Below, piece after piece: positions 25,806-34,546 of a stretch of 64,000 bases of DNA. A model generated the notes under the pieces. That model was not told where the DNA came from and searched no databases. It was given only the letters and a program-made list of their open reading frames with translations. The position numbers and the translations under genes are program-made. This DNA comes from Amaricoccus sp. (GTDB lineage: Bacteria; Pseudomonadota; Alphaproteobacteria; Rhodobacterales; Rhodobacteraceae), in contig NZ_JAGOMQ010000004.1 of the NCBI RefSeq assembly GCF_017993425.1, positions 105,921-169,920 on the forward strand, given 5' to 3'. Position 1 is the first letter of the stretch, and the number at the start of each line of letters is the position of its first letter.

Positions 25806-25839
25806 AAATCAATGGCTTAGCGAATTTTCACGCGTGAAC
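25806..25839 (+). repeat. TTCACGCGTGAA-type repeat, copy d (right arm of composite)
   Basis: AAATCAATGGCTTAGCGAA then TTTTCACGCGTGAAC. Inverted relative to copy c. It abuts the 3' end of the sulfotransferase gene at 25848. Confidence 0.75.
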
Positions 25840-25847
25840 GCCGCGGC

Positions 25848-26576
25848 TCATGTCCGCGGCCAGGACGGCAATCCGGTGTCGAAGTCATAGCCCCAGTACT
25901 CGATGTCGCGCCGGAACGCCCGGGCGAAGGCCGCGCGCGATCGGTCGTCGAAATGGCGCCGATAGTCGTCCCCGGCCCGCTTCACCCGCAGCGCCGGCGG
26001 CGGCGACCACGGCTTGCCGAGCGCCCGGCAGACCTCGGCGAGGCCGGCGTCGAGGTCCTCGAAGAACACCACCCGGTCCATCGCCAGCCGCCCGTCGGGA
26101 TGGACCACCGTCTCCACCTGCTGCCGGGTCACGTGCCGATGCTCGTGACCCGCCCGCTGCGGCGGCTCGTCCTCGCGCCCGAGCGCCGTCCGGGCCGCGA
26201 ACTTGGCCCGGTCCTTGGCCTGCCGCAGGATCTCCCGCCCGTAGTGCCAGCGCGCCGGCCAGCTCGCCCCGGGATCGACGACGTTGGCGAGCAGGCTCTC
26301 CCGCGGCAGGTTCTCCAGCACGTCGAGCACGCTCCGGTGCCTGGTGGAGCGGCAATGCCTCCAGCCCGAGATGAAGCGGTCCCACGGGTTCCGGATCACC
26401 GTGAACTTCAGGTAGTCGCGGATCGTGGGGTCGTCCTCGTCCCAGCAGGGGGCGAGGATCCCCTGGTTGAACCGGCTCCGGTCGGCGCCGGTCGCGTCCG
26501 GGAACATCGCCTTGACCGAGGTTCCCGCGCTCTTCCTCTGGTGGACGAAGATGCAGCGCCAGGCGTGCGAGATCAT
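25848..26576 (-). CDS. sulfotransferase family 2-type protein
   Basis: 242 aa. PAPS-binding loops FVHQRKSAGTSVK (10-22) and FTVIRNPWDRFISGW (58-72), matching the other sulfotransferase at 15304-15963. The acceptor is unknown; this subgroup commonly acts on surface polysaccharides. The ATG at 26576 overlaps the lrgB stop (ATGA), so it is translationally coupled to the LrgAB pair, an unexpected combination. Confidence 0.83.
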   Translation of the reverse strand: MISHAWRCIFVHQRKSAGTSVKAMFPDATGADRSRFNQGILAPCWDEDDPTIRDYLKFTVIRNPWDRFISGWRHCRSTRHRSVLDVLENLPRESLLANVVDPGASWPARWHYGREILRQAKDRAKFAARTALGREDEPPQRAGHEHRHVTRQQVETVVHPDGRLAMDRVVFFEDLDAGLAEVCRALGKPWSPPPALRVKRAGDDYRRHFDDRSRAAFARAFRRDIEYWGYDFDTGLPSWPRT

Positions 26577-27298
26577 CAGAAGAGGAGCGGCAGGACCAGG
26601 AACGCCGCCGCCGTCAGCGCGCCGTTCAGCCCCATCGCGACCCCGGCGAAGACGCCGGCCTCCTCGCTGACCTGGAAGGCCCGCGCCGTGCCGATCCCGT
26701 GCGAGGCGACGCCCACGGCGAAGCCCCGCGCCGCATAGTCCCGCACCCCGAGCGCGTTCATCAGCGGGGTGACGATCACCGCCCCGAGCACCCCCGTCAG
26801 CACCACCAGCACCGCGGCGAGCGCCGGGATGCCCCCGAGGCTCTCCGCGAGCGCCATCGCGATCGGGGCCGTCGTCGACTTGGTGACGAGCGAGGCCACC
26901 ACCGGCCGCGGCGCCCCCAGCATCCAGCCGATGCCGCCCGCCGTGACGATCGCCGTCAGCGACCCGGCGAGGAGCGCCGCCGCCATCGGCACGAGGTTCG
27001 CCGCCACCCGGGTCCGGTTCCGCCACAGCGGCACGGCGAGCGCCACCGTGGCGGGGCCGAGCAGGAAATGCACGAACTGCGCGCCCTCGAAATAGGTCTG
27101 GTAGGGCGTGCCGGTCAGCGTCAGCACCGCGATCAGGATCGCGGCCGCGATCATCACCGGGTTCGCCAGCGGATGCCGCCGGCAGGCGGCGGCGATCATG
27201 TCCCCCGCGACATAGGCGACGAGCGTGGCGGTCAGCCACAGGAGCGGCGTCTCGGAGAGGTAGACCCAGATCCGGTAGATGTTCCCGCTGTCGTTCAC
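26576..27298 (-). CDS. lrgB: LrgB/CidB-family membrane protein
   Basis: 240 aa, about six to seven membrane helices. LrgB hallmarks: FLLGPATVALAVPLW, GAPRPVVASLVTKSTTAPIA and RGFAVGVASHGIGTARAF, the invariant SHGIGTA. LrgA/LrgB form an antiholin-like pair that modulates murein hydrolase activity or exports small metabolites such as pyruvate. GTG start at 27298 overlaps the lrgA stop (GTGA). Confidence 0.9.
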   Translation of the reverse strand: MNDSGNIYRIWVYLSETPLLWLTATLVAYVAGDMIAAACRRHPLANPVMIAAAILIAVLTLTGTPYQTYFEGAQFVHFLLGPATVALAVPLWRNRTRVAANLVPMAAALLAGSLTAIVTAGGIGWMLGAPRPVVASLVTKSTTAPIAMALAESLGGIPALAAVLVVLTGVLGAVIVTPLMNALGVRDYAARGFAVGVASHGIGTARAFQVSEEAGVFAGVAMGLNGALTAAAFLVLPLLF

Positions 27299-27648
27299 GG
27301 CCGCCTCCGCGCCTGGAGCCGCGCCACCGCGCGGAAGGTGAGGACCGTGACGACGAGCGTCAGCACCGTCGAGACGACCAGCGCCGCGGCGATGGCGACC
27401 CAGTGGGCGGCGATCAGCCCCGCCTGCTGCGCCACCCCCACCGCCGCCGGCACGAAGAGGAGCGAGAGGTTCCGCAGGATGCCGTCCGCGGCCTCGTCGA
27501 GCGCCGGCCCGGTCCGCCGGAACGCCGCCATGCCGCCGAGCAGGATCGCCATGCCGAGGACCGGCCCGGGAAAGGCGATGCCGAAGCCCCGCACGATCAC
27601 CTCTCCGGCGAGCTGGCACAGGAAGAGCAGGGTGAGGCCCCGGACCAT
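27295..27648 (-). CDS. lrgA: LrgA/CidA-family membrane protein
   Basis: 117 aa, four hydrophobic helices. The family core FPGPVLGMAILLGGMAAF (glycine/proline-rich motif after helix 1) and LLFVPAAVGVAQQAGLI are clear. Holin-like partner of LrgB. Start at ATG 27648 by alignment. First gene of a lrgA-lrgB-sulfotransferase operon. Confidence 0.88.
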   Translation of the reverse strand: MVRGLTLLFLCQLAGEVIVRGFGIAFPGPVLGMAILLGGMAAFRRTGPALDEAADGILRNLSLLFVPAAVGVAQQAGLIAAHWVAIAAALVVSTVLTLVVTVLTFRAVARLQARRRP

Positions 27649-27794
27649 GGCGGCTCGCCGGCTTGTTGCGCGGGCCGCACTCTGGCCGCGCCGCGCGCCC
27701 TGCGCAAGGGGCCGCCGGGGGCCTCGCGTCACGCCACGCTCACGCTCGGGTAACCTTCCTCTGCCTAGGCTCGACGCGACCCCAGGAGGCAGAC

Positions 27795-28022
27795 ATGACA
27801 TTCCACTCCCGCCGCATTCCCTCCCGACCCGTCGTGCTCGAGCTGATCGCCCGCTCGGAGGGCGCGGCGCCCGAGGATCCGATCAGCGACGAGGAATACT
27901 TCCTCGCCCAGCTCCGCGCCGCCATCGTCGCCGGCGAGAGCCCGATGGAGCGCCTGCGCCATCGCTATGGGACCGGCGGCGCCGACCGCCTGTGCCGGCT
28001 CTACGCCCGCTACGTCGACTGA
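27795..28022 (+). CDS. small protein, paralogue A flanking the lipid kinase
   Basis: 75 aa, no signal or membrane segment. The C-terminal half, DEEYFLAQLRAAIVAGESPM then ERLRHRYGTGGADRLCRLYA, parallels the protein at 29163-29384 (DEACFLAELRLAV, then ERLARALPGWGDRMSRICAR). Start ATG 27795 has AGGAGG 5 nt upstream. Function unknown; conserved pattern DE-x2-FLA-x-LR-x-A ... DR-x2-R-x2-ARY. Confidence 0.72.
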   Translation: MTFHSRRIPSRPVVLELIARSEGAAPEDPISDEEYFLAQLRAAIVAGESPMERLRHRYGTGGADRLCRLYARYVD

Positions 28023-28089
28023 GCCGGCCCGCATCGCATCTGCGCGGGCGCCCCTTGAAGGCGGGCGACGCGGCCTCACCTTTGCGGCC

Positions 28090-29034
28090 ATGTCCGCCGC
28101 TTCCTCCGCCGCCCCGCGGCCCGCACCCGCCGCGCTCGCGCCCCCCAGGCGCGCCCTGATCCTGGTGAACCCGCGCGCCCGGCGCGGATCGGAGGGCGTC
28201 GAGCCGGCGCTGGAGCGCCTCGGCGCCGTCGGGATCGACACGGTCGTCGAGACCTTCTCCGGCCCGGACGAGATCTCCTCCGACATCCTGCGCCGCGCCG
28301 GCGAGGTCGACGCGATCGTCGTCTGCGGCGGCGACGGCACGCTGATGCGCGCCGCGCCCGCGATGATGGAATGCGGCCTGCCGCTCGGCATCCTGCCGAT
28401 GGGCACCGCGAACGACCTCGCCCGCACGCTGCACATCCCCGACGACCTCGCCGCCGCCGCCGAGGCGATCGCCCATGGCCGGCTGCGCGCCGTGGACCTC
28501 GGCTCGGTCAACGACCACCTCTTCTTCAACGTCGCCTCGATCGGGCTCTCGGTCGACCTGACGCGCGAGCTCACCTCCGACCTGAAGCGGCGCTGGGGCC
28601 GGCTCGGCTACGCGCTCGCCGGGATGCGGGTGCTGGCCCGCGCCCGCCGCTTCTCGGCCTGGATCCACGAGGGCGATTCGCGGATGCGGACGAAGACGCT
28701 GCAGATCGCCGTCGGCAACGGCCGGCACTACGGCGGCGGCGCGGTGGTCGAGGAGACCGCCGAGATCGACGACGGCCATCTCGACCTCTACAGCCTCGGG
28801 ATGCGCAACGTCTGGAAGCTCGCCCTCGGCATCCGGACCTTCCGCTCCGGCGCGCATGGCGCCTGGACCGACGTCGAGACCGCCCGCGGGGTGGAGTTCG
28901 ACATCGAGACCCGGCGCCCGATGCCGGTCAACGCCGACGGCGAGATCGTCACCTCGACCCCGGCGCATTTCCGCGTCCTGCCCGCCGCGGTCCGCGTCTA
29001 CGCCCCGGAGCCGCCGGAGAGCGCGGCGCGGTGA
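28090..29034 (+). CDS. diacylglycerol/lipid kinase family protein
   Basis: 314 aa. DAGK catalytic domain: ALILVNPRARRGSEGVEPAL (about 22-41), VVCGGDGTLMRAAPAM with the GGDGT nucleotide motif, and PLGILPMGTANDLARTL. The C-terminal half contains YGGGAVVEETAEIDDGHLDLY and MPVNADGEIV. YegS/BmrU-type enzymes phosphorylate diacylglycerol, ceramide or related lipids. It lies between two paralogous small-protein genes on the same strand. Start ATG 28090 gives a short Ala/Pro-rich lead. Confidence 0.88.
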   Translation: MSAASSAAPRPAPAALAPPRRALILVNPRARRGSEGVEPALERLGAVGIDTVVETFSGPDEISSDILRRAGEVDAIVVCGGDGTLMRAAPAMMECGLPLGILPMGTANDLARTLHIPDDLAAAAEAIAHGRLRAVDLGSVNDHLFFNVASIGLSVDLTRELTSDLKRRWGRLGYALAGMRVLARARRFSAWIHEGDSRMRTKTLQIAVGNGRHYGGGAVVEETAEIDDGHLDLYSLGMRNVWKLALGIRTFRSGAHGAWTDVETARGVEFDIETRRPMPVNADGEIVTSTPAHFRVLPAAVRVYAPEPPESAAR

Positions 29035-29162
29035 CGTCTTCGTGAGCGTTGCTGCGGCGACACGTTAACCTCAATTTATCGGAGCGGGGTCACGCGGGAA
29101 TAACGATGAGGTAACGTGGGATCATGAAAGATTGGGCGGTAAACGCCCGACGGAGCAAGGCG

Positions 29163-29384
29163 ATGTCCCGCAACGACCCGCATCCTTCAACCCGCCGCGT
29201 CCGCGGCGCGACGGCGCATTCCGCCGACGCCGCCCTCGACGAGGCCTGCTTCCTCGCCGAGCTCCGGCTCGCGGTGGAAGGCGCCCGGACGGCCGCCGAG
29301 GAGCGGCTGGCGCGGGCGCTGCCGGGCTGGGGCGACCGGATGAGCCGCATCTGCGCCCGCTACGCCGGCACCCCGACGCACTGA
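29163..29384 (+). CDS. small protein, paralogue B flanking the lipid kinase
   Basis: 73 aa. Related to the protein at 27795-28022 over its C-terminal ~45 residues (see there). ATG 29163 has CGGAGCAA 4-11 nt upstream, preferred over an in-frame ATG at 29124. Function unknown. Confidence 0.7.
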   Translation: MSRNDPHPSTRRVRGATAHSADAALDEACFLAELRLAVEGARTAAEERLARALPGWGDRMSRICARYAGTPTH

Positions 29385-29404
29385 CCTCCGGGCCGCCCTC
29401 GCTT

Positions 29405-29425
29405 GACGCGCCCTGCGGGCGCGTC
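29405..29425 (+). terminator. hairpin downstream of small protein B
   Basis: GACGCGCCC-TGC-GGGCGCGTC: 9-bp perfect stem, 3-nt loop, 20 bp past the stop. No T run follows. It lies between convergent genes (small protein B and the toxin). Confidence 0.5.
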
Positions 29426-29527
29426 GCGGGACGCAGGCCTGCTCCCCCCGCCAGCGGAACGCCTGTGCGTCGCATCGCCCGATGCGCACGCGCCGGGCGC
29501 CGGCGGGATCACGCGCGCGGCGGCGAA

Positions 29528-29860
29528 TCACCGGGAGGCCTCCGCTTCCGGCGGCGCGCTGCCGCTGAAGAAGGCGTCGATGTCGCGATGACCCTCCAGC
29601 ACGTTGACGACCTCCAGAACGTCGTCGCGGTAGCGGAAGAAGATCACGTAGTTTCCGACCGGAAAGCTGCGGAGGTCCGGCCAAAGCTCCGGACGGGCGC
29701 GGCCGAGCGTGCCGGGCAGCGCGGCCAGCCTGGCGCACCGAGCCTGAAGACGCTTAGTGAAGGCCAGGCCGATCGCGGCGCTGCCGCTCTCGCGCGTGAC
29801 ATAGTCGAGGATCGAAATGAGATCGCGCTCCGCCGCAGCGAGGTAGACGAGGCGGCGCAC
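29528..29860 (-). CDS. ParE/RelE-superfamily toxin
   Basis: 110 aa. Begins [20 protein letters not shown], the ParE/RelE N-terminus, and continues [20 protein letters not shown] then [20 protein letters not shown]. ParE toxins poison gyrase; RelE-like ones cut mRNA; the [12 protein letters not shown] core fits ParE best. GTG start at 29860 overlaps the antitoxin stop (TAGTG). The C-terminal [11 protein letters not shown] tail is variable. Confidence 0.85.
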   Translation of the reverse strand: MRRLVYLAAAERDLISILDYVTRESGSAAIGLAFTKRLQARCARLAALPGTLGRARPELWPDLRSFPVGNYVIFFRYRDDVLEVVNVLEGHRDIDAFFSGSAPPEAEASR

Positions 29861-30105
29861 TAGAACCCTTCGCGGGCGAGATCCCTGGCCTTCCCGGCGA
29901 GGACGGCGCTCACCTCGTCCTGGCTCCGCGCGCCGCCCTCGGCGATCGACGCGTCGATCGTCTGCCGCAGCGCCTTCAGCTTCGCCTCGCGCTCCTCGAC
30001 CAGGCGGAGGCCTTCGCGCACCACCTCGCTCGCCGAGCCGTAGCGGCCTTCCTGCACGACGCCCTCGACGAAATCCTCCCAGCGCTTGCCGATCGACACG
30101 TTCAC
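29860..30105 (-). CDS. ParD/CC2985-family antitoxin
   Basis: 81 aa, ribbon-helix-helix N-terminus ([40 protein letters not shown]) and a charged C-terminal helix that would wrap the toxin. It should neutralise the adjacent toxin and repress the operon. An AGGAGG-like site precedes ATG 30105. Upstream is an AT palindrome that could be the operator. Confidence 0.88.
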   Translation of the reverse strand: MNVSIGKRWEDFVEGVVQEGRYGSASEVVREGLRLVEEREAKLKALRQTIDASIAEGGARSQDEVSAVLAGKARDLAREGF

Positions 30106-30138
30106 CGTCAGCCTCCTTCACCCCGGCCGCAATAACAC

Positions 30139-30151
30139 ATATAGCGTATAT
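30139..30151 (-). promoter_or_regulatory. AT palindrome upstream of the toxin-antitoxin pair
   Basis: ATATA-GCG-TATAT, a perfect 5-bp inverted repeat 34 bp upstream of the antitoxin ATG, standing out in GC-rich DNA. Position and symmetry suit a ribbon-helix-helix operator overlapping the promoter of the antitoxin-toxin operon. Inference only. Confidence 0.5.
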
Positions 30152-30311
30152 TCTGCTATCGCTTCTTCAGAATCGGTCCGGCGCCGGCAGGCTCCAACGC
30201 GGAGGGCGCAGCTCTGCCCGACGCGACCAATCCGATCCCGCGCGAGGGCGCTTGCCGGCGACGCGGGGGCTGCGCTACGGGGGGCGGGGATCGGTCCATC
30301 CGGAGGCGCAG

Positions 30312-31271
30312 TTGTTCCCGCACCGCCACCTGCTCGGGATCGCCGGGCTGTCGCGCGGCGAGATCGAGACGATCCTCGACCTTGCCGAGCACTACGCGGC
30401 GCTGAACCGCGCCGGCCCGGCCGACCTCGGCGGGGCGCTGCGCGGGCTCACCCAGATCAACATGTTCTTCGAGGCCTCCACCCGCACCCAGGCGAGCTTC
30501 GAGCTTGCCGGCAAGCGGCTCGGAGCCACGGTGATGAACATGTCGGTGGCGCAGTCCTCGGTGAAGAAGGGCGAGACGCTCATCGACACCGCGATGACGC
30601 TGAACGCCATGCACCCGGACCTGCTGGTGGTGCGCCACCCCGCCTCGGGCGCGGTCAACCTCCTCGCCTCCAAGGTCAACTGCGCGGTGCTGAACGCCGG
30701 CGACGGGCGGCACGAGCACCCGACGCAGGCGCTCCTCGACGCGCTGACCATCCGCCGCCGCAAGGGGCGGCTGTCGCGGCTGACCGTCGCCATCTGCGGC
30801 GACATCGCCCACAGCCGGGTGGCGCGCTCGAACATCCTGCTCCTCGGGATCATGGAGAACCGCATCCGGCTCATCGGCCCGCCGACGCTGATGCCCGCGG
30901 GCGTCGAGCGGATGGGCGTCGAGGTCTTCCAGGACCTCCGCCAGGGGATCGACGGGGCCGACGTGGTGATGATGCTGCGGCTGCAGAAGGAGCGCATGGA
31001 CGGGGCGCTGGTGCCGTCGATGCGCGAGTACTACCACCGCTTCGGCCTCGACGCCGAGAAGCTGGGGGCGGCGCGTCCCGACGCCATCGTCATGCATCCC
31101 GGGCCGATGAACCGCGGCGTGGAGATCGACGGGCTCCTCGCCGACGACATCAACGTCAGCGTGATCCAGGAGCAGGTCGAGATGGGCGTGGCGGTGCGCA
31201 TGGCGGCGATGGACCTGCTCGCCCGCAACCTCCGCTCGCGGAACGCGCCGCGCGGGGCGGCGGCGTGCTGA
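30312..31271 (+). CDS. pyrB: aspartate carbamoyltransferase catalytic subunit
   Basis: 319 aa. Carbamoyl-phosphate motif [20 protein letters not shown] (STRT), QSSVKKGET loop, [14 protein letters not shown] and [12 protein letters not shown], all standard. Condenses carbamoyl phosphate with aspartate in pyrimidine synthesis. The TTG at 30312 is chosen as start: GGAGG is 6 nt upstream and the next codons ([20 protein letters not shown]) are the family N-terminus; an in-frame TTG 60 bp upstream has no support. Overlaps the next gene by 7 bp. Confidence 0.95.
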   Translation: MFPHRHLLGIAGLSRGEIETILDLAEHYAALNRAGPADLGGALRGLTQINMFFEASTRTQASFELAGKRLGATVMNMSVAQSSVKKGETLIDTAMTLNAMHPDLLVVRHPASGAVNLLASKVNCAVLNAGDGRHEHPTQALLDALTIRRRKGRLSRLTVAICGDIAHSRVARSNILLLGIMENRIRLIGPPTLMPAGVERMGVEVFQDLRQGIDGADVVMMLRLQKERMDGALVPSMREYYHRFGLDAEKLGAARPDAIVMHPGPMNRGVEIDGLLADDINVSVIQEQVEMGVAVRMAAMDLLARNLRSRNAPRGAAAC

Positions 31272-32527
31272 CCCTCGTCAACGCCCGGCTCGTCGACCCG
31301 GAGGGGGACCGCGTCTTCGCCGGCGGCGTCGCGGTCGAGGACGGCCGCATCGTCGAGGTCTTTGCGGACGCGCGGCCGGGCATCGACTGCGGCGACCGCT
31401 GCCTCGCGCCCGGCATTGTCGACGTGGGCGTCAAGGTCGGCGAGCCGGGCGAGCGCCACAAGGAGAGCTTCCGCACCGCCGGCGCGGCGGCCGCGGCCGG
31501 CGGGGTCACCACGATGGTGACCCGCCCCGACACCCGGCCGGCCATCGACACGCCGGAGGCGCTGGAGTTCCAGAGCCGCCGGGCGGTGGGGGCGAGCCCG
31601 GTCAACGTGCTGCCGATGGCGGCGCTGACCAAGGGCCGCGACGGCCGCGAGATGACCGAAATCGGCTTCCTGATGGACGCGGGCGCCGTCGCCTTCACGG
31701 ACGCGCGCACGGTGGCGGACGCGCGGGTGTTCCAGCGCTGCCTGACCTACGCCGCGGGGCTCGGCGCGCTGATCGTCGGCCATCCGCAGGAGCCGGCGCT
31801 GAGCGCGGGCGCCTGCATGACCACCGGCCAGTTCGCCAGCATGCTGGGCCTGCCCGGGGTCTCGCCGGTCGCCGAGCGGATCGGGCTCGAGCGCGACCTC
31901 GCGCTCGTCGAGGCGACCGGCGCGCGCTACCACGCCGACCAGCTCTCGGTCGCCGCCGCCCTGCCTGCGCTGCGGCGGGCGCGGGAGGCGGGGCTGGCTG
32001 TGACGGCGGGAGCCTCGATCCACCACCTGACGCTGAACGAGCTCGACGTCGGCGAGTACCGCACCTTCTTCAAGCTGACCCCGCCGCTGCGCTCGGAGGA
32101 CGACCGCATGGCGCTGGTCGAGGCGCTGGCCGAGGGGCTGATCGACGTGGTCGGCTCCTTCCACACGCCGCAGGACGAGGAGGAGAAGCGGCTTCCCTTC
32201 GAGGAGGCGGCCCCGGGCGCCGTCGGGCTGGAGACGCTGCTGCCGGCGGCGCTGCGGCTCGTCCATGACCGCCATCTCGGCCTGCCGGCGCTGTGGCGGG
32301 CGCTGGCGCTGAACCCGGCGCGGCTGCTCGGCCTCGGCTGCGGGCGGCTCGCCGCGGGGGCGCCGGCGGATCTGGTGCTCTTCGATCCCGACGCGCCCTT
32401 CGTGCTCGACCGCGCCACGCTGCGCTCGAAGTCGAAGAACACGCCCTTCGACCTCGCGAGGATGCAGGGCCGGGTGCTGCGGACGTGGGTGGCCGGGCGC
32501 GAGGTCTTCGCGCGGGAGGCGGAATGA
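31265..32527 (+). CDS. pyrC: dihydroorotase-like protein lacking catalytic residues (PyrC'/PyrX type)
   Basis: 420 aa. Whole-length match to type I dihydroorotase layout, but the metal-binding His-x-His is absent: the expected D-x-H-x-H-x-R-EPG segment reads [17 protein letters not shown], and the C-terminal catalytic DHAPH segment reads [12 protein letters not shown]. Other structural motifs ([24 protein letters not shown]) are retained. Inactive homologues of this kind, encoded next to pyrB, are known (Pseudomonas pyrC') to be needed for aspartate transcarbamoylase assembly. GTG start inside the pyrB 3' end; the stop overlaps plsY. A separate active dihydroorotase should exist elsewhere. 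Confidence 0.9.
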   Translation: MLTLVNARLVDPEGDRVFAGGVAVEDGRIVEVFADARPGIDCGDRCLAPGIVDVGVKVGEPGERHKESFRTAGAAAAAGGVTTMVTRPDTRPAIDTPEALEFQSRRAVGASPVNVLPMAALTKGRDGREMTEIGFLMDAGAVAFTDARTVADARVFQRCLTYAAGLGALIVGHPQEPALSAGACMTTGQFASMLGLPGVSPVAERIGLERDLALVEATGARYHADQLSVAAALPALRRAREAGLAVTAGASIHHLTLNELDVGEYRTFFKLTPPLRSEDDRMALVEALAEGLIDVVGSFHTPQDEEEKRLPFEEAAPGAVGLETLLPAALRLVHDRHLGLPALWRALALNPARLLGLGCGRLAAGAPADLVLFDPDAPFVLDRATLRSKSKNTPFDLARMQGRVLRTWVAGREVFAREAE

Positions 32528-33105
32528 CGCTGATCCTCGCCGCCGCCTTCGGCTATCTGCTCGGCTCGATCCCGTTCGGGGTGCTGATCACCCGCGCGAT
32601 GGGGCTCGGCGATCTGCGCTCGATCGGGTCGGGCAATATCGGCGCGACCAACGTGCTCCGGACCGGCAACAAGGGCGCGGCGCTGGCGACGCTGCTTCTG
32701 GACGGGGCGAAGGGCGCAGCCGCGGTGCTGCTCGCGCGGAGCTTCGCCGGCGAGACGGCCGGGCTCGTCGCGGGATTCGCGGCGTTCCTCGGGCATTGCT
32801 TCCCGGTCTGGCTGGGCTTTCGCGGCGGCAAGGGCGTGGCGACGTTCCTCGGCATCCTGCTCGCGGTCGCCTGGCCGGTCGGGTTGATCGCCTGCGCCAC
32901 CTGGGCGGCCGTCGCGGCGGTGTTCCGTATCTCCTCGCTGTCGGCGCTGGTCGCGGCGGCGACGGCGCCGGTCTGGCTCGCTGTCTTCGGGCCGCCGGGG
33001 GCGGCATGGGCGGGGCTCGGGATGGCGATCCTCGTGTTCGTCCGGCATTCGGCCAACATTGCGCGGCTGCGCGACGGGACGGAGCCGCGGATCGGGCGGA
33101 AGTGA
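32524..33105 (+). CDS. plsY: glycerol-3-phosphate acyltransferase PlsY
   Basis: 193 aa, five membrane helices. PlsY motifs: [49 protein letters not shown], and the C-terminal RHSANIARL. Uses acyl-phosphate to acylate glycerol-3-phosphate, the first step of phospholipid synthesis. ATGA overlap with the pyrC-like gene. Confidence 0.96.
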   Translation: MTLILAAAFGYLLGSIPFGVLITRAMGLGDLRSIGSGNIGATNVLRTGNKGAALATLLLDGAKGAAAVLLARSFAGETAGLVAGFAAFLGHCFPVWLGFRGGKGVATFLGILLAVAWPVGLIACATWAAVAAVFRISSLSALVAAATAPVWLAVFGPPGAAWAGLGMAILVFVRHSANIARLRDGTEPRIGRK

Positions 33106-33146
33106 CCGGGCTGGCGGCGGCGCGCCCGGCGGCCTAGCATCGGCGC

Positions 33147-33917
33147 ATGGCCGGCCTTCCCGACTCCTTCGACGACGATCTCGCCGCGCTTGCGTGGCAG
33201 GTCGAGATGGGCGCGGACGAGGCGATCGGCGAGACGCCGGTCGACCGCTTCGAGGCGGCGCCGACCCCTGCCCCCGTCGCCGTCGTGCCGGCCCCTGCCC
33301 CGCGGCCCCCGGCGGTGCCGGCGGAGGATTCTGCCGGGATTGCCGCGGCTTGCGAGGACTTGCCGGCGTTGCGGGCGGCGATGGCGGCGTTCGAGGGCTG
33401 CGCGCTGAAGCGGGGGGCGCGGAGCCTCGTCTTTGCGGACGGCGATCCGCGGGCGCGGGTGATGCTTGTCGGCGAGGCGCCGGGGCGGGAGGAGGACATG
33501 GCCGGGCTGCCCTTCGTGGGGCGGTCGGGGCAGCTCCTCGACCGGATGCTGGCGGCGATCGGCCTGACGCGGAAGGGCGAGGATCCGGCGACAAGCGTCT
33601 ATATCACCAACGTTTTGCCATGGCGGCCGCCCGCAAATCGCGAGCCCTCGTCGGACGAGGTGGCGATGATGCGGCCGTTCCTGATGCGGCATATCGCGCT
33701 GAAGGCGCCGAAGGTGCTGGTGACGCTCGGCTCGCCGGCGACGCGGACGGTGCTGGCGACGGCGACGGGGATCAACCGGCTGCATGGGATCTGGGCGGAT
33801 CTGGGCGGCATCCCGGTGCTGCCGATGCTGCATCCGGCGGCGCTGTTGCGGGCCCCGGAGCGCAAGCGGGAGGCCTGGGGGGACCTGCTGACGCTGCGGG
33901 AGCGGCTGGGGTCATGA
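33147..33917 (+). CDS. family 4-type uracil-DNA glycosylase
   Basis: 256 aa. Core: MLVGEAPGREEDMAGLPFVG (motif 1 GEAPG), RSGQLLDRMLAAIGL, VYITNVLPWRPPANREPS, and motif 2 PMLHPAALLRAP. Excises uracil from DNA. The N-terminal ~80 residues are a Pro/Ala-rich linker. In family 4 enzymes four Cys bind a 4Fe-4S cluster; here only EGCALKRG offers a clear candidate, so the cluster may be reduced or lost, as in other alphaproteobacterial members. Stop overlaps the moaB start (ATGA). Confidence 0.85.
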   Translation: MAGLPDSFDDDLAALAWQVEMGADEAIGETPVDRFEAAPTPAPVAVVPAPAPRPPAVPAEDSAGIAAACEDLPALRAAMAAFEGCALKRGARSLVFADGDPRARVMLVGEAPGREEDMAGLPFVGRSGQLLDRMLAAIGLTRKGEDPATSVYITNVLPWRPPANREPSSDEVAMMRPFLMRHIALKAPKVLVTLGSPATRTVLATATGINRLHGIWADLGGIPVLPMLHPAALLRAPERKREAWGDLLTLRERLGS

Positions 33918-34459
33918 GCGAAAAAACCGAGGTAACACGGGAGTTTATCCCGGTAAGGATCGCGGTGCTGACGGTGTCGGACACGCGGGGGCCTGAGGAG
34001 GACCGGTCGGGGGATACGCTCGTCGAGCGGCTGGAGGCGGCCGGGCACCGGCTGGCGGGGCGGGCGCTGGTGCGCGACGAGCAGGCGGAGATCGAGGCGC
34101 GGCTGCGGGGGTGGATCGCCGACCCGGGGGTGGACGTGGTGATCTCGACCGGGGGGACCGGACTGACGGGAAGGGACGTCACCGTCGAGGCGCACGAGGC
34201 GGTCTACGAGAAGGCGATACCGGCGTTCGGGACGCTCTTCACGTTGATTTCGCACGCGAAAATCGGCACGTCGGCGATCCAGAGCCGGGCCTGCGCCGGG
34301 GTGGCGGGAGGCACCTACCTGTTCGCGCTGCCGGGGTCGCCGGGGGCGTGCCGGGACGCCTGGGACGGGATACTCGCGGCGCAGCTCGACTACCGGCACC
34401 GGCCCTGCAACTTCGTGGAGATCCTGCCGCGGCTGGAGGAGCACCGGCGGCGCAAGTGA
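33914..34459 (+). CDS. moaB: molybdenum cofactor biosynthesis protein B
   Basis: 181 aa. MoaB/MogA fold: PVRIAVLTVSDTRGPEEDRS, DVVISTGGTGLTGRDVTVEA (molybdopterin-adenylation loop), SRACAGVAGGTYLFALPGSP. Adenylates molybdopterin before molybdate insertion. A molybdenum hydroxylase subunit in the window (54705-56999) would need this cofactor. Coupled to the glycosylase gene. Confidence 0.92.
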   Translation: MSEKTEVTREFIPVRIAVLTVSDTRGPEEDRSGDTLVERLEAAGHRLAGRALVRDEQAEIEARLRGWIADPGVDVVISTGGTGLTGRDVTVEAHEAVYEKAIPAFGTLFTLISHAKIGTSAIQSRACAGVAGGTYLFALPGSPGACRDAWDGILAAQLDYRHRPCNFVEILPRLEEHRRRK

Positions 34460-34546
34460 GCGCGCGGCGCGAAAATGGCCCCTTCGGCGGCGGAGGCGGG
34501 TATCCTTCTGGAACCTCCCGAAAAAACGGTGCTGGAAGGCGGCTGG

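Noticed and set aside
30252..30311. Upstream TTG start for pyrB
   Set aside because: The extra 20 residues do not match the family; the TTG at 30312 has GGAGG and begins the conserved N-terminus.
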